Source of the DNA: Stictocephala bisonia | Lineage: Eukaryota; Arthropoda; Insecta; Hemiptera; Membracidae | Length of the DNA: 64,000 nucleotides | Reading direction: 5' to 3' | Assembly: GCA_035578905.1 (NCBI GenBank) | Contig: JAQJVL010000058.1 | Coordinates: 1,751,697 to 1,815,696 of the forward strand | Shown here: positions 26,201 to 35,050 of the stretch, piece after piece | How positions within the stretch are numbered: position 1 is the first letter of the stretch | Layout of the letters: every line of letters starts with the position of its first letter | The notes under the pieces: generated by a model | Seen by the model: only the letters and a program-made list of their open reading frames with translations | What the model was told of the DNA's origin: nothing | Database searches by the model: none | Translations under genes and position numbers: made by a program

Positions 26201-29044
26201 AGATTGTTTAAAATTAGTTTTTTAATTAGCATAATACGTGTTGGTACATATACAGTACTATACAAGAGAACGTCACACAAGACAAATATGTCACAATATA
26301 AGCACAAAATGCACAAATATATTACTACTACTATACAAAATCTAATTGCATAAATATATCAAATACATGCACAAATATACTGCAGTACAAGTACAAAATG
26401 CACAAATATATTATAGTATAAGTATATAATGCACAAATACTATGGTGATCAATTTCGGCAAACCATGTTCATCTTCTTCAGACTTGTTGAAGAGTGTTTA
26501 TATATTGGCAGTAAAATCTGTAGTGGTACCTCCTCAAATGCTAATCCCGAATGTTACTGTAGTATATTAATACAAAATACAGTGACTTTAACAAGTTAGT
26601 TAAGTAACAAGTTAGTGATGTAGATATTTTAAAAAATTAAACAGTCTAATTGGTAATATTAATTAGTTTAGCACATAATGTTTCTTAAAGATACATCTTT
26701 TATCTAAAAAAAACCCCCTAAGTATTTTTAATATTATCTACTTATTCTAATGGTTGACAATTTACAAATTTGAAAATTACAGTTCTCTAGAAAACTTTTG
26801 AAGTAGATTATATAAAAACCATGTGAAAAAACTATACTTTGAGATTTGGCTTAGTTGCCTGTATTCTGTTGGTGAAAAACCAATCTCTTAACAGGAGCAG
26901 AACATTGTCGATAACTTTAGCATTGTCTAGTACATTATTGTCGAACCAAGAGAGCGACATCACTAGCAAAAGTGCTCATGTTCCCATGTAAGTTGAGATT
27001 AAGTAAATCACTCAAGAAATCTAAGATAACATGGGAGATGTACAGAGCCGTGTAACACTAGCTTCATTTAACTATTTTTGGTATCCATAAAAAGTTTATA
27101 TTTTTACCTATCCTTTCCAACACTTGAGCCACTCCTGTGCAACTCCTTTTATTTTATTGTTTCCCATTTATTGAAAAGAACATTATGATCAGCTACAACT
27201 ACGGTCAAAAAAGGCATTTGATTTGGCATTGGGCATCTTGCTTGATTGATTGATAGTGGTTAGCACCCTGATTTTAATGCAAGAGGTCCAACTAAATTTA
27301 AACTGATGAATTTGAACCGTTGTTCCATAACATGGTTGGAATACATTTTTAGTAAATAATACCACCAGTATTAAAATATTAAAAAAGTTCCGTTGTCCTA
27401 GATTTACAATAAGCTGTTCATAAGATTTTTTTCAGTTACTTATGTTAAAGCCTTAGGGGGAGGGAATGGATTATAAATAGTTTAAGAGTTATGTAGAAAA
27501 TCAGAGGCAACTAACGGTGTTAATAGTGTTCTAAAAAAATATTGATTATGTTATGGTGTCATTCAAGGTATTGAGGCCATTATGTTTTTATATATATTTT
27601 AATAACTTTGCAAATCACCTGAAACTATTATCTTTTTTGAAAAAAATTAGCAATTCTTTATGAAGGAGACAGTCGGGAGTCAGTTTTTTATAAGGCAAAA
27701 AAAAAAAATCAGTAATCGAATGTTGGTTTGATAACACTCTCATCTCAAAAACTAAATGGATATCAATAACTTTGAGAGGACAAACAGTACATACATATTT
27801 AAATTACAATATAAAATAAAGGGTTCAACAAATTCTGATTACATTGAACAAATAAATTTCCCTATTGTGGAGTTATAATGGACAATAGAATGTCAATGGT
27901 AGTTCATGTAAATTTAAAAAAATGGACTACACTCGCATAATTGTTAACATAGTTTTTTTAAGCTTTTAGTTTTAAAAAAACCACTCGCCAGTTCACATGG
28001 GCTACAAGCCTGTGCATGAACTTTATTCAACGAGTGAAGTACCAACTGTTGGCTCAGTGGGGATTCGAACCTTGAACTTAGCCTTCCGCAGTCCAAAGCC
28101 TTAGCCACCACACCAGCAATTTATAAAATTTAGCATTAGATGAGAAACTTATCTGTCTATACATAAAATCAATGTTGAAATTTATGTATAATTTTAAATA
28201 ATATTATTGGTTGTTGGTCGGACTAACAACAAGGAGGTTCAAAAATAAACTAATAAATTGTCTACAAGAAAATCCATTTTGAAATCTATAGGAGTTTTAA
28301 AACCATGATATAGATAACATTTTTTTAATTTGAATAACTATGTAATATCCGAGTAGTGACTAAAATTGAATAAGGTTGTTCAAAAGCAGTTTAAGTTTAT
28401 GTAAACTGACTATTAATTAGGCTTGTTGTAAGTTTTTTTCTTATGCTTAGATGTGACACACCCAAACAACTTTGTGCATACTTTAAGGCGAATATGAATG
28501 ATTATATGAGTGTAGGATGATTGTGGATAACCTATGTTGTCTCGTTACTACTTGAGTTCGTCTGTTCCTCAGAAAGGGTCATTTATCAACAGCCCATTTA
28601 TGCGGAATCCAGATCACGTGGTATTGGTCTGATTTTCAGCTAACTGACAAGCCTGACATACAGCTCTCTCCCATATACAACATCCATACTTTGACTATCA
28701 CCCAACATTAACAACCAGACTTTTCTAGACCCCGCTGATAGCAACCACTGAGCGGACGCAGTGTTGGTATTAAGAGAACCGAGCATAAAACCTATCGCCT
28801 ACAATCTCCACAAGACTTTGTCCTCAAGTAACTTGGTTACAGCACTGTACCACTAGTGCCAACAAACATTTAATTGTTTGCTCCATTACAATGAAAATAA
28901 CTATCACATTTATCAAAACAATGTGACTTTATTAGACAGAGCCTTCCTTGGACGGCCCATCACATGAGCCAATGGTTGTGTAAAGATTAAGTTATATTGC
29001 AAAGTTGCGCCCATCACACTATATACTATTGCTTGGATAAATTG

Positions 29045-29084
<40 letters not shown>

Positions 29085-32000
29085 ATATTATTAATATTAT
29101 TAGATAGACTATGCCTATCTAATAATATTAAATATGATGAATGGCAAAAAAGATGATGGATTACCAGAAACCAAACGTCACCTTGAACTTCTAAGGTTAG
29201 TACAAATGTGTATAAACCAGCAGTAATACAGTATTAGGATTCTATTTAACACATATTTATCAGGCCACAGCCTTATACAATTAATTACTGTTACTGTATG
29301 ATTTAATTGTACAGTTTAATTTAATGATTTAATTATAAAAGTAACAAATTATATTCAACAATTTAACGTCAAAATATTATTTACTGTTCTAATAATTAAA
29401 AAAATGGAGCAAATGCGCCAAGTGTAATGAATAAAATAAATGAATTAAGTCTACAATAGCAGGATTTTTGTAAAACTTACCAAAGCAAAACGGGAAACAT
29501 TTCTTCGATGTATCGGTGGTATATTTGTTAAATAAATAGCCTTCTGCCATTTTTCCTCTAACTTTTCTCTTAATTTTTCTTCAATCCACCAGTACCAAAT
29601 TTTAAGAGCATTCATAAATGGTTGTAAGCCATTCCTTTTACAGCGAAGAATTTTTAAGAATTTTGTGTTTTTTTCTTCTTGTAAATTCTAAAAAAAAATC
29701 AATTATTATAAAAAAATGTTACTTTTTTAAAAAGTAAAAATAAAAATATTTATAGTAACATTTATATGATGAATGATATTGAAAATCTTTCAGATTCTAA
29801 AGGGGAAAGAAGGATAAGTTTTATACACTTTCTTCAGAACGGAGGATAGCAGTTTTAAAAACCAAACCTATTAATATTTTTACAATATAAATACAAAAAG
29901 ACATTTTTTCTAACATGTTCAGGACAATCCAATGGATTGAATTCGAAATTTCAGAATTTCAGAAAACCAGAAAAATCAGAAAACCAGACAACTTCAAAAA
30001 CAAACCTAATGGCAAAGTCTAATGTTTCTAGCAAAGCCAAAACCAAAAAAACTATAATTGCAACATTCAAAGGAATTTCAGTAAAAAATTAAAGGGAAGC
30101 AAAGGAAAAAGCTGCATACCGGGTAAACATGTGCGTTTCTATCTAGAATCTACCAGTTCAGGTACACTGCTCTCCTTTCTTTAATTTTTTACAAAAAAAT
30201 CCTGTGCCTAGTGCTCTAAAATTATCCTGCAGGTAAATATGCAAAAGAAGAAAAAGGTCATCTAAATAAGAAAAACAAAAGGAAGAAAGTGCACATAAAA
30301 ATTATTTATTTAGGCCTACCACACAATTGGGTGAAAATAATTATGATACAATTTGTAGGTTTGAAAAATGACAGAATGTAATAATTTCATAATAGCAGAA
30401 ATATCATAAAATCTAATGCAAAATATGTTGTATCAAAAGAATAAGATTGTATTTTGTTAACACCTCTTATTTATTTTACTTACCACCTTCACGGTGTCTA
30501 CATTGATACACTTGAAGACTCAAAGTACCGTAATGAAATAGTTCAGGTATGCTATCACATTATTTATAAAATAAAATCAGCTTTTTAAATTTTTTCTTAG
30601 AAATGTGACAAAAACTCGTTTTAGAAATTAAAAATATTCTCCATTTATTAAATAGTACTAGATGTTCACAGTAAAAAAGCTCGGACTCGTGCTGCTGTCT
30701 ACACAGACAGATCGACCTGCCCAAAATATACTCGTATTTTGTTGAGTCACTCCTCCTACCCAGCATACACTTGGACAAGCTCTCTCGTTCATTTATTTAA
30801 ACAAACAAATATTTAAATTTTCAAATAAAAAACTTTAAAATGTGATACTTCTGCTCTGCAACAAAGCAAAACACAATAGAAATGACAATCTTCATGCTGA
30901 AATATTATTTCTCCCACCACGAGAGTTACTGTTATAAAACCAAAATAGTCTGTAAAACGAGATTTAAGTCTGATACTACTTACAGACATCAGGGGTCAAT
31001 AGAGATTGGTTCTAGCTGCAGAGTGAAATATATGGGCACCCATGCACATATATACACATACACAAATATATATCTGTATATCCATGAACTTAATGAAACT
31101 TGGAGGGAATTTACCTTTTAAGAATTCCCACTAAGAAAATATTTCTTGAAATTCCATTCCTAATGAGCAGAAACAGCACCCCTACCCTTCTTTTTTCTAT
31201 AAGAGTAACAGCTGATATAAAAAACATAAACATGATACAAAAGCTTGGCTAATTTGGTTTTCATTGTGAAACGTTTTAAGGTCATTTTTACCGTCCCTGA
31301 CCTGATTACTCAACTTTGCGTCATCATAAAGTGGACTTATAAGGATTTCCTGTACTATAACACTTGGTTATCTAAGAGAACAGTAGCAGGATGATCTTTT
31401 ATATTGGTTTGATGGTATAGAGAGAACCGCAGAGGGGAGAGTAAGCAAGTGTAGAGAACCCTGAAGCAATGCAAGGTTTGTCAGCTAGTATACACTCATT
31501 CCCTAACCACATGTTACTTAGGCCATATGCTGCTATCTGCACAAATAAATCTATCTACCTAGCCAGTATTTTCTATGACAATAATACAGTTTATAAGCAA
31601 CATAATAGAACAACAACTACATGAACCATAGATGTACAACATACTGAACTCCAATGAGTAAGTCTAACTTGGGGTAGGTACTGTAATGGTTGGGTTAAAC
31701 TAAATCGGCTAGCATAGTGGATTAGGACAACAAAAGTAAAGATGTGTCAAATCAGGTAAATCATTAAATGTACCATCTACTGAATTGAGGTGGATCTTTT
31801 CAAGAGGGGCAAGAGCAACTTATGTACCCTTTTACCAAGTTACATAAGAAAGTTAGATGAGCATGGTTTCTTCTTTTTGACAGATAACAATCTCAATTCA
31901 AGCTCCAAACTTTCAACAGACATCCAGGAAATTATAGCCTATCTTAACACCAATTAATCTAAAACATTTGCGTTAAGGTTGAATACGTGTTTGAGACTTT

Positions 32001-35000
32001 CTGCGAAAGTTTTCTGCAGTGGAGTCAGAATAGGCTTTGCTGATGCTTCAAAGTAACCCTGCATATCTTCCGTGACATACTTTAGTGCCTCGTACTTGTT
32101 ACAAACTGTTGTAGTCAATAACTAACTCCTCTTAATAGCATGCCCGCTGCACCCCAGGTATTTGTGTAGTTGTAATTTTCCATGAAAGTAGTTTTATCAT
32201 CATATTATATTATTGTTAGACCCAAATATTTTTTGTGTTTAGCTTGAAAAGCACAAATTAAAAAAAATCATTAATTTAAATTGATAATAATGGAAATATA
32301 TCAATAATATTAAAAATGTTATATTATACAGTTAACGCAACTCAACAAAATTAAAATTTGCTGCTTCAAAATGGTTCACATTGAGTTACATTATCTCGAG
32401 AGGTAATCTAGACTACTGATTTTAACACATCCTGAAAACTCGCTTTTCCGCAAAAAATCAGAACTCATTTTTTACAAGAAAACTACAGATTAAAAAATGG
32501 TTATTTTAGGTAAAACCTGTTTTTTATTTCAATTAATTTGTTTAAGCGGAATACTAATACGTAGATTATTCAAGATTCTTAATTTACCTTTAACACATTC
32601 AGCGCTAAAGTCATCATATGGTATTTTTTGGCAAAAAACGAGTTTTCCGCAGTTGAAATCAAGCTCCTCCAGAAATGTAAACTCATAGGCTATTTCACCA
32701 CTTTTTCAACAAGAAATGGTATTCTCAGAGGTAGCAAGTGCATAGTTACCTATATTTTCCTTTTCACCATGTGTTTTTGCACATATAAATTAAAAACTTA
32801 TCCTTTGGCTGAAATTTTTTTTTTCAAAAACTTATTTTTGTGATTGTGTAGTGTCAATTTCTGAATGTCAGAAGTGTTTTATATATATCATGTGAAAAGC
32901 TCAAAATAATTAATTTTTATTTGTGGTTGTCTAGTCTGCCATCAGCCCATAGCAAACGACTTTGCCATAAAATTAATGGATAAGATTTTGTACACCACTC
33001 TATTTTGTAATAAACTAGTTAGTAATATAAGGAATTAAGTAAAACACATGAAAAGATTAAAAACGACGGTAATTATGCACTTTCTTGCCACCAAACAAAT
33101 TTGGAACATTTTGCTTGAAATCGGTTTAGAATTGGCTGTATTTTCACAAGATATGCTTTTTATTCCGCGGAAATAACGTACATTACCGAAAAATTCGAAA
33201 AAACCAATGTCACAACTTTTAGTATTTTTGTCATATATCCGTTAATTTAAATGGTATTTTAATCATCTTTTTTTTTATTTTGATGTGTTTTTTGCACTGA
33301 ATACAAATTTGAAAACTATTTTGGTCTATTACTATTTCTCGAGAAATAACGGAAAAACTACTGTCGCGGCTGATCGCGATTAGCGGCCATTACGCGATCA
33401 TTATTTACAACAACTATTAATCACAAAAACCAAATTCTCATATATTCCCGCCGGAGTGACGGCCGGCAGGCCGTCACGGAGGCCAAACGCCCGAATTTAA
33501 CGCAAATTACGAATTTTTGTTGAGAAAATAGACAAATAGGATAAGTTAGGTTATGTCAACAAAAATGCATTTTCGAGCTGAAAAAATTATTTTACTACAA
33601 AACCAGTTATATATTTATGTTCAGCAAAAAAAAAAAAAAAAAAACACGAGAAATGAAAAAAATTGACAAAAAATAACAATTTTTAAAAAAGTTGGTTTTT
33701 TCATTATTAGATAAAAATCTAGTTTTTCGATTTTTCTGTAAAAAACGAGTTTTCCGCGGATGAAGTCAAACTCCTCAAGAGATATAAACTCATTTTTCAC
33801 CACTTTATTAACATGAAATCGTATTTTCAGAGGTGGCAAGAAAGTGCATAATTACCAAAACGACTACTCTAATTTCTAACATTTTTTCACAATCGTCTAA
33901 TCTAAGATACAATTTGAAGACATGCTACAGAACAAAATTCAGATTGGTCAGGGCGTCCTTAGAAAATAAATACAGTCTTTTTAATTTTTTCTTATTTGCA
34001 GTATGCTCTACATCTTTTTTGCTTAATTTTATTCTTAATTTCTCATAAAATTAACTAAAAAAAGTAACAGAAACTCTAAGTAAAAATAATCGTAACTGGA
34101 AATTGAAAACCACATCCTACTCATAGGAGACTAGTGTGTGGTCTACTTGCAAGCAAACCTGGCAAAGGGTGGGAGAAGATTGACTTAATAATGTGAGTAA
34201 AGCAGTATCATCGACGGCCACCAGCTCCCGCCAGTGACAACCGCTTGGTCGACTAGACAGGCACATTACCCTAGATGATGCAAGATTTTTCCTAGACCAA
34301 GTATTGTAAATTAAATGTTGAGCAGCTACATTTACTCAAGCAAAAATAAAATTCTGATAGATGAAAATAGTAGCGTAGCAAGTGTCATAATTTATAACTC
34401 TTTAACTCAAAGATCGCAAGATTGAAACTCAAAGATCGCAAGATTACAACTCAAAGATCGAGAGATTTAATAACTATTGGTAATTGGTTTGAAAGAAAAT
34501 TGGTAATTTTCAATTATAAAAACCGTATCACTAACCTAATACATCCTTGACAAGAATTTTAGATTTGCGTTAAATTCGAGTGCCTGGACTGTGCCTTTGT
34601 AAATAAATTCAAATTCTATATATTTTTGTGGTTGAAAGTTGCTGTTTGTAGTGATTGTTTACATGGTAGCTAGTTGCAATTTAATACAAAAATAATCTTT
34701 CTGTCATTTATCGAGACAAAATTGTCATAGGCCAAAATAGTTTTCAAATTTGTGTTGGGCATGAAAACACATCAAAATAAAAAAGTGAGCCTCTCTAATA
34801 AATATATGACAAATTCGTTACCTATTTCAAATAAAAATTGTGTTCAAATTTTGTATCAACAGGATCTGTAGAATTAAGAATAAGCTTATATTTAATTAAA
34901 CATATCCAGTCTCACCAAAGAATGTATAATATTATACTCTTCCAGGTTTAGTACACCTTCCTTGTGTAAATCATCAAAAACGTCACCATGTAAATCTTTT

Positions 35001-35050
35001 ACAATCAGTTCACTGTTAAGATCTAAAATTTTTATTTCTCTATCTTCCAT
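5121..35050 (-). CDS. Apaf1: Apaf-1/Dark-type apoptosome protein, exons 1-12 (3' end beyond window)
   Basis: Twelve exons join in frame on the minus strand: 34916-35050, 29481-29687, 25784-25918, 23914-24101, 20246-20402, 19214-19325, 16896-17013, 15323-15464, 13814-13993, 11678-11923, 8356-8549, 5121-5241. They total 1935 bases (645 residues) and every junction has GT-AG borders and matching phase. Domains in order: CARD (about 1-90), NB-ARC ATPase with P-loop GMSGCGKSS (135-143), Walker B LIVLDDV (232-238) and GHP (312-314), winged helix with VHDL (439-442, the MHD/LHD-type motif), helical region (about 459-600), then a WD40 strand (LIVGYDSGLIQ). Family role: on release from autoinhibition, Apaf-1 proteins form a cytosolic wheel that recruits an initiator caspase through the CARD. 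The Arg of the sensor-I TTR motif is not found (LVITNSQD). The start is fixed by an in-frame TAA immediately before the ATG. WD40 repeats beyond the first are outside the window. Confidence 0.95.
5608..7143. repeat. Minisatellite, 26 copies of a 59-bp unit
   Basis: A tandem array with the unit core GACAAGTATAAGACTCCCGC ... GTGTTACTACC and a strict 59-bp period. Copies differ mainly at two points: CACAACG versus CAAAACG and TTTGG, TTTTG or TTTAG. One copy has TTCCAGTG in place of TTCGGGTG, and one has AATTATATG. Each unit contains AAGAC...GTCTT (7-base loop), able to form a small hairpin. It lies in the Apaf-1 intron between exons 11 and 12. Confidence 0.97.
7555..7730. mobile_element. Foldback MITE (about 175 bp)
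   Basis: Arms of about 65 bp are imperfect reverse complements. The outer part reads CAAGTCCACTAACACCACAT from the right side and AAGTTCACTAACACTACATT from the left. The spacer mentions no protein. The core GTCCACTAACACC recurs in the foldback at 56475-56603. Confidence 0.7.
7735..8355. other. Apaf1 intron 11 remainder, nothing recognised
   Basis: AT-rich sequence without a recognisable element. Confidence 0.4.
8356..8549 (-). CDS. Apaf1: Apaf1 exon 11 (end of helical region)
   Basis: Residues 541-605, phase 0 to 2. LRKLSDFVKFVESAG and NNGPDIVQLALQEPQDSEVY match the pre-WD40 segment of Apaf-1 (PNIVQLGLCEPETSEVY). Confidence 0.95.
9770..10300 (-). pseudogene. Jockey/CR1-like LINE reverse transcriptase C-terminal fragment
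   Basis: On the minus strand the segment around 10130-10290 reads ADKIKPMIV ... LPCIAVNG, the NADKTQxMxxG / VNG region after the RT domain of Jockey/CR1-like LINEs. The segment 9773-9967 reads QNSCICFLFNLRYNDHVTPY, matching their conserved C-terminal QNxxIRFIFxLRxxDHV block. Stops and frame changes separate them. It lies in Apaf-1 intron 10. Confidence 0.75.
10300..11034. other. Apaf1 intron 10 spacer, nothing recognised
   Basis: AT-rich sequence without recognisable coding or inverted-repeat structure. Confidence 0.4.
11035..11439. mobile_element. 405-bp foldback element (near-perfect palindrome)
   Basis: The left arm starts GTGAAGCTGGTTTTCCTGTT and the right arm ends with its exact reverse complement. 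Both arms, about 190-200 bp, are almost identical apart from an extra segment of about 14 bases (ATACCAAACAGCC region) in the left arm. The centre pairs GCGTGTGTC with GACACGC around a short loop. A MITE or an inverted duplication would look like this. As it is inside Apaf-1 intron 10, it would be transcribed as a long RNA hairpin. Confidence 0.9.
11678..11923 (-). CDS. Apaf1: Apaf1 exon 10 (helical domain 2)
   Basis: Residues 459-540, phase 0 on both sides. NLHRKLIQRY, YFFYYIGHHIAQAKLF and LDFIKAKLKVAGPGDLLLDY match, in order, the LHKKIITQ, WYNFLAYHMASAKM and LDWIKAKTELVGPAHLI blocks of Apaf-1. Confidence 0.95.
12809..13048 (+). mobile_element. SINE family 2 (tRNA-Leu/Ser-like head)
   Basis: Starts with a box-A-like GAGAGCCAGTGGTCTAAGG, followed by a long variable-arm-like region (GCGATATAGCGC) and box-B-like GCTGGTTCGAATTC. 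An unrelated body follows, ending in about 20 A residues at 13027-13046. Both internal pol III promoter boxes plus a poly-A tail define a tRNA-derived SINE. One copy was seen in the window. Confidence 0.75.
13308..13699 (+). mobile_element. 5' end of a piggyBac-like element with transposase start
   Basis: TTAACCTTTTTCACTTG at 13308 is a plausible piggyBac terminus. Two hairpins follow (TGTCG...CGACA at 13327-13345; TGTCGGAC/GTCCGACA at 13371-13389, an 8-bp perfect stem with loop GGT). An ATG at 13586 opens a 37-residue acidic frame (LTDDAEVIQQLQCDLSDGE) ending at TAA 13697-13699, like the first residues of a piggyBac transposase. The rest is missing. It lies in Apaf-1 intron 9. Confidence 0.65.
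13586..13699 (+). pseudogene. Truncated transposase N-terminus (37 residues)
   Basis: A short acidic frame begins MSAHSSPNLTDDAEV and stops at residue 37. Its position just inside a TTAA terminus suggests the start of a lost piggyBac transposase. No catalytic part remains. Confidence 0.5.
13814..13993 (-). CDS. Apaf1: Apaf1 exon 9 (winged helix, VHD motif)
   Basis: Residues 399-458, phase 0 on both sides. VLEILWNLRSLDVKNIMNEF followed by LNKSLIV and YGVHDLLLYYL matches the winged-helix domain and its nucleotide-sensing His-Asp pair (440-441). Confidence 0.95.
14176..14300 (+). mobile_element. Possible hAT-type terminus
   Basis: CTAGGGGTGTGTGATGCATC followed by repeated GATGCAT/ATGCATTGAA motifs resembles a hAT terminal repeat (CAGGGGTG class) with subterminal repeats. 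The opposite end was not found, so this stays tentative. Confidence 0.3.
15060..15275. mobile_element. Foldback MITE with about 70-bp arms
   Basis: ATACTGCAATCACTTCC ... TCTGACTCTCCAGTCCGAGA on the left is repeated in reverse complement on the right (TCTCGGACTGGAGAGTCAGA ... GGAAGTAATTGCAGTAT). The loop of about 70 bp is AT-rich. A poly-A run precedes the left arm. It lies in Apaf-1 intron 8. Confidence 0.8.
15323..15464 (-). CDS. Apaf1: Apaf1 exon 8
   Basis: Residues 351-398. RTIELCFNSLTCEMREKYKD and FALFVEDVNI align with the winged-helix entry of Apaf-1 (a helix ending in the LxxDxxDLSILxxDVxV pattern). Donor ATACAA|GTAAGT. Confidence 0.9.
15888..16069 (+). mobile_element. SINE family 1, full-length copy
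   Basis: It carries box A (TGGCTCAGTGGCTAAGGC) and box B (GGTTTGAATCC), then the shared body (CACTCGTTGAATAAAGTTCA) and an A-rich tail (AATAATAACAATAAAAAAAA). Box spacing is tRNA-like. Other copies are at 4770, 27965 and 50805. Confidence 0.85.
16075..16695 (+). pseudogene. LINE RNase H domain and C-terminal fragment
   Basis: Reads SSQAALKALVSYQFTSRLTW, then NNVQLRWVQG, then a shifted GNEEAD, which are the (D)SQAALKAL and WVPGHxGxxGNExAD motifs of LINE RNase H domains. The frame from 16239 continues VEPEPVCGI and EWQQLHGQ, typical of the segment after RNase H. At least two frameshifts and several stops make it a pseudogene. It directly follows the SINE tail in Apaf-1 intron 7. Confidence 0.8.
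16896..17013 (-). CDS. Apaf1: Apaf1 exon 7 (GxP motif)
   Basis: Residues 312-351. GHPLIISLIGAQL is the GxP helix of the NB-ARC helical domain (GSPLVVSLIGALL in Apaf-1). Acceptor TTGCAG|GA, donor TATGG|GTAACC, phase 2. Confidence 0.95.
17625..17845 (-). mobile_element. Penelope-like RT scrap joined to dispersed repeat R
   Basis: On the minus strand, 17741-17845 reads FTKETQTDQIIYIDLLITKT, matching the FLDLxIT region of Penelope-type reverse transcriptase and closely resembling the copy at 58080-58150. It then runs without a break into repeat R sequence (SLEPIAYNILNTLS). Confidence 0.55.
18660..19015 (+). repeat. Dispersed repeat R, copy 1
   Basis: Shares ATGAGTTTAGATGAA(T/C)GAG, ACTATTTATTAACAGC(T/C)CAATG, GTGGAATTCGAACCA and the end block GCATAGAACCTATCGCCC with copies at 22331, 28490 and (reversed) 62880. 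On the minus strand GGTTCGAATTCC resembles a tRNA box B, so this may be a further SINE-like family. It lies in Apaf-1 intron 6. Confidence 0.75.
19214..19325 (-). CDS. Apaf1: Apaf1 exon 6
   Basis: Residues 275-312 (split Gly, phase 1). VNEGFTEEETLNYLALCVDL corresponds to the helical element that precedes the GxP motif in NB-ARC proteins. Donor AAAAG|GTGAGT. Confidence 0.9.
19518..20010 (-). pseudogene. LINE reverse transcriptase fragment (Jockey/CR1-like)
   Basis: The minus strand carries, across several frames, SNQFGF-like and KSTIDTV-like segments (RT finger/palm), DRDHHGALLHKLEKCGIRG-like and KWLASYLRDRNQCV segments, and an ILFQIYVYDLGK...QHADNTTLC block, where active enzymes have YADD. 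The catalytic box reads HADN, so the key second Asp is lost. It sits in Apaf-1 intron 5, close to exon 5. Confidence 0.8.
20246..20402 (-). CDS. Apaf1: Apaf1 exon 5 (Walker B)
   Basis: Residues 222-274. LIVLDDV is the Walker B strand with its two Asp residues. The next strand reads CRTLVITNSQD, where Apaf-1 has a Thr-Thr-Arg sensor-I motif; the Arg position aligns with Asn here. Confidence 0.9.
20505..21081. mobile_element. Inverted-repeat element, about 575 bp
   Basis: The left block GTGATTTACTTAAGGGAATG with AACTGAGGAGTTTT is mirrored on the right by CATTCCCCGAAGTAAATCAC with GAAACTTCTCAGTTGG. The repeat continues outward to TTAACTTT on both sides (TTAA at about 20535 and 21077). A further terminus, TTAACACGTTCACTGCTGA, starts at the right TTAA, so two insertions may abut. 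No coding sequence was seen. Confidence 0.55.
22331..22640 (+). repeat. Dispersed repeat R, copy 2
   Basis: Same order of blocks as copy 1, ending CACAAAACCTATCGCCTACA and GGTTTACAGCACTGC. It is inserted within a pogo-like remnant in Apaf-1 intron 4. Confidence 0.75.
22960..23037. mobile_element. Right end of a pogo-like element
   Basis: Reading leftward, CTACAGCAGAGCCTCACTTA ... AAACGGGCC ... GTCAGATAAC is typical of pogo-like termini (CAGT/CAGC, then a GATAA-rich subterminal region flanked by TA). Related degraded sequence (ATCTGACATTT) at about 22040 may be the other side. Confidence 0.45.
23110..23807. mobile_element. Non-autonomous piggyBac-like element C (TTAA-bounded, 698 bp)
   Basis: TTAACCCTTAAAACGC at 23110 is mirrored by GCGTTTTAAGGGTTAA at 23807: a 12-bp perfect terminal repeat plus TTAA. 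Near the right end are palindromes TAACGCGTTA and CGTATATATACG. ATGCGTATATAT occurs twice in the right half. It ends about 107 bp from Apaf-1 exon 4. Confidence 0.88.
23914..24101 (-). CDS. Apaf1: Apaf1 exon 4 (NB-ARC middle)
   Basis: Residues 160-222 (last codon split, phase 2). It begins GQVYWLSCS, the counterpart of the GGVHWVSVG strand after the P-loop, and ends LNVQLRKR ahead of Walker B. Acceptor TTTCAG|GG, donor AAACG|GTAATA. Confidence 0.9.
25030..25740 (+). pseudogene. LINE 3'-end fragment
   Basis: Frames read VEKVDGFCYLGSKI-like (GNVLEKVDGFCYLGSKITNN), LPILLYRTETWAW, then RGRPRGRWLDQF near the end. These are the YLG, LYGxExW and GRPRxRW motifs downstream of the RT domain, the same order as in the better LINE at 46677-48402. 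Stops and shifts are present. It lies in Apaf-1 intron 3. Confidence 0.75.
25784..25918 (-). CDS. Apaf1: Apaf1 exon 3 (P-loop)
   Basis: Residues 115-159, phase 0 on both sides. It carries the nucleotide-binding P-loop GMSGCGKSS (Lys141) followed by LAAEAL, closely matching the GMAGCGKSVLAAEA arrangement of Apaf-1. Confidence 0.95.
26265..26450. repeat. Degenerate AT-rich tandem repeat
   Basis: AATGCACAAATATATTA-like units recur four or five times with variable spacing. This is probably decayed simple sequence. Confidence 0.4.
27965..28118 (-). mobile_element. SINE family 1, full-length copy
   Basis: Minus-strand box A (GTGGTGGCTAAGGC), box B (GGTTCGAATCCCC), then the shared body CACTCGTTGAATAAAGTTCA, GAACTGGCGAGT and an A-rich tail. 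This is the closest of the copies to a tRNA consensus at box B. Confidence 0.85.
28490..28855 (+). repeat. Dispersed repeat R, copy 3
   Basis: Shares TTATCAACAGCCCA, GCGGAATCC, GACTTTTCTAGA, AACCTATCGCCTACAA and TTACAGCACTG blocks with the other copies. Confidence 0.7.
29051..29081. repeat. (AT)n microsatellite
   Basis: An uninterrupted run of AT dinucleotides of about 30 bp, in Apaf-1 intron 2 close to exon 2. Confidence 0.9.
29481..29687 (-). CDS. Apaf1: Apaf1 exon 2 (CARD end and linker)
   Basis: Residues 46-114, phase 0 on both sides. FLKILRCKRNGLQPFMNAL matches the last CARD helices of Apaf-1-like proteins. It is followed by a Trp/Glu/Lys-rich linker (IWYWWIEEKLREKLEEKW) leading into NB-ARC. 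Intron 1 upstream is 5.2 kb. Confidence 0.9.
29700..32430. other. Apaf1 intron 1, left part; one unassigned minus-strand frame
   Basis: Mostly featureless. At about 31965-32105 the minus strand is open and reads NKYEALKYVTEDMQGYFEAS and LQKTFAESLKHVFNLNA, with more balanced composition than its surroundings. It resembles nothing I can name and has no start codon or convincing splice sites. It is probably transposon-derived. Confidence 0.3.
32430..34860. repeat. Cluster of direct and inverted copies of an unknown repeat
   Basis: The block ACGAGTTTTCCGC ... TCACCACTTT ... AGAGGTGGCAAG occurs at 32630-32760 and 33735-33860. Its start and end recur inverted around 33060-33180 (CTTTCTTGCCACC, CCGCGGAA). 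A second block (GATGTGTTTT ... ACAAATTTGAAAACTATTTTGG) occurs at about 33225-33350 and inverted at 34700-34825. TTAACACATTCAGCGC at about 32590 resembles a piggyBac terminus, and GTGACGGCCGGCAGGCCGTCAC-type hairpin sequence lies near 33455-33480. Several copies of one family have inserted or rearranged here. Confidence 0.6.
34404..34470. repeat. Three tandem 22-bp units
   Basis: CTCAAAGATCGCAAGATT is repeated three times with 21-22 bp spacing; the last copy reads GATCGAGAGATT. Confidence 0.85.
34916..35050 (-). CDS. Apaf1: Apaf1 exon 1 (CARD, first half)
   Basis: Encodes residues 1-45 (MEDREIKILD at the start). The TAA directly before the ATG excludes an upstream extension. The donor is TTTG|GTGAGA, phase 0. 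The helical, charged sequence (ELIVKDLHGDVFDDLHKEG) fits CARD helices 1-3. Confidence 0.9.
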
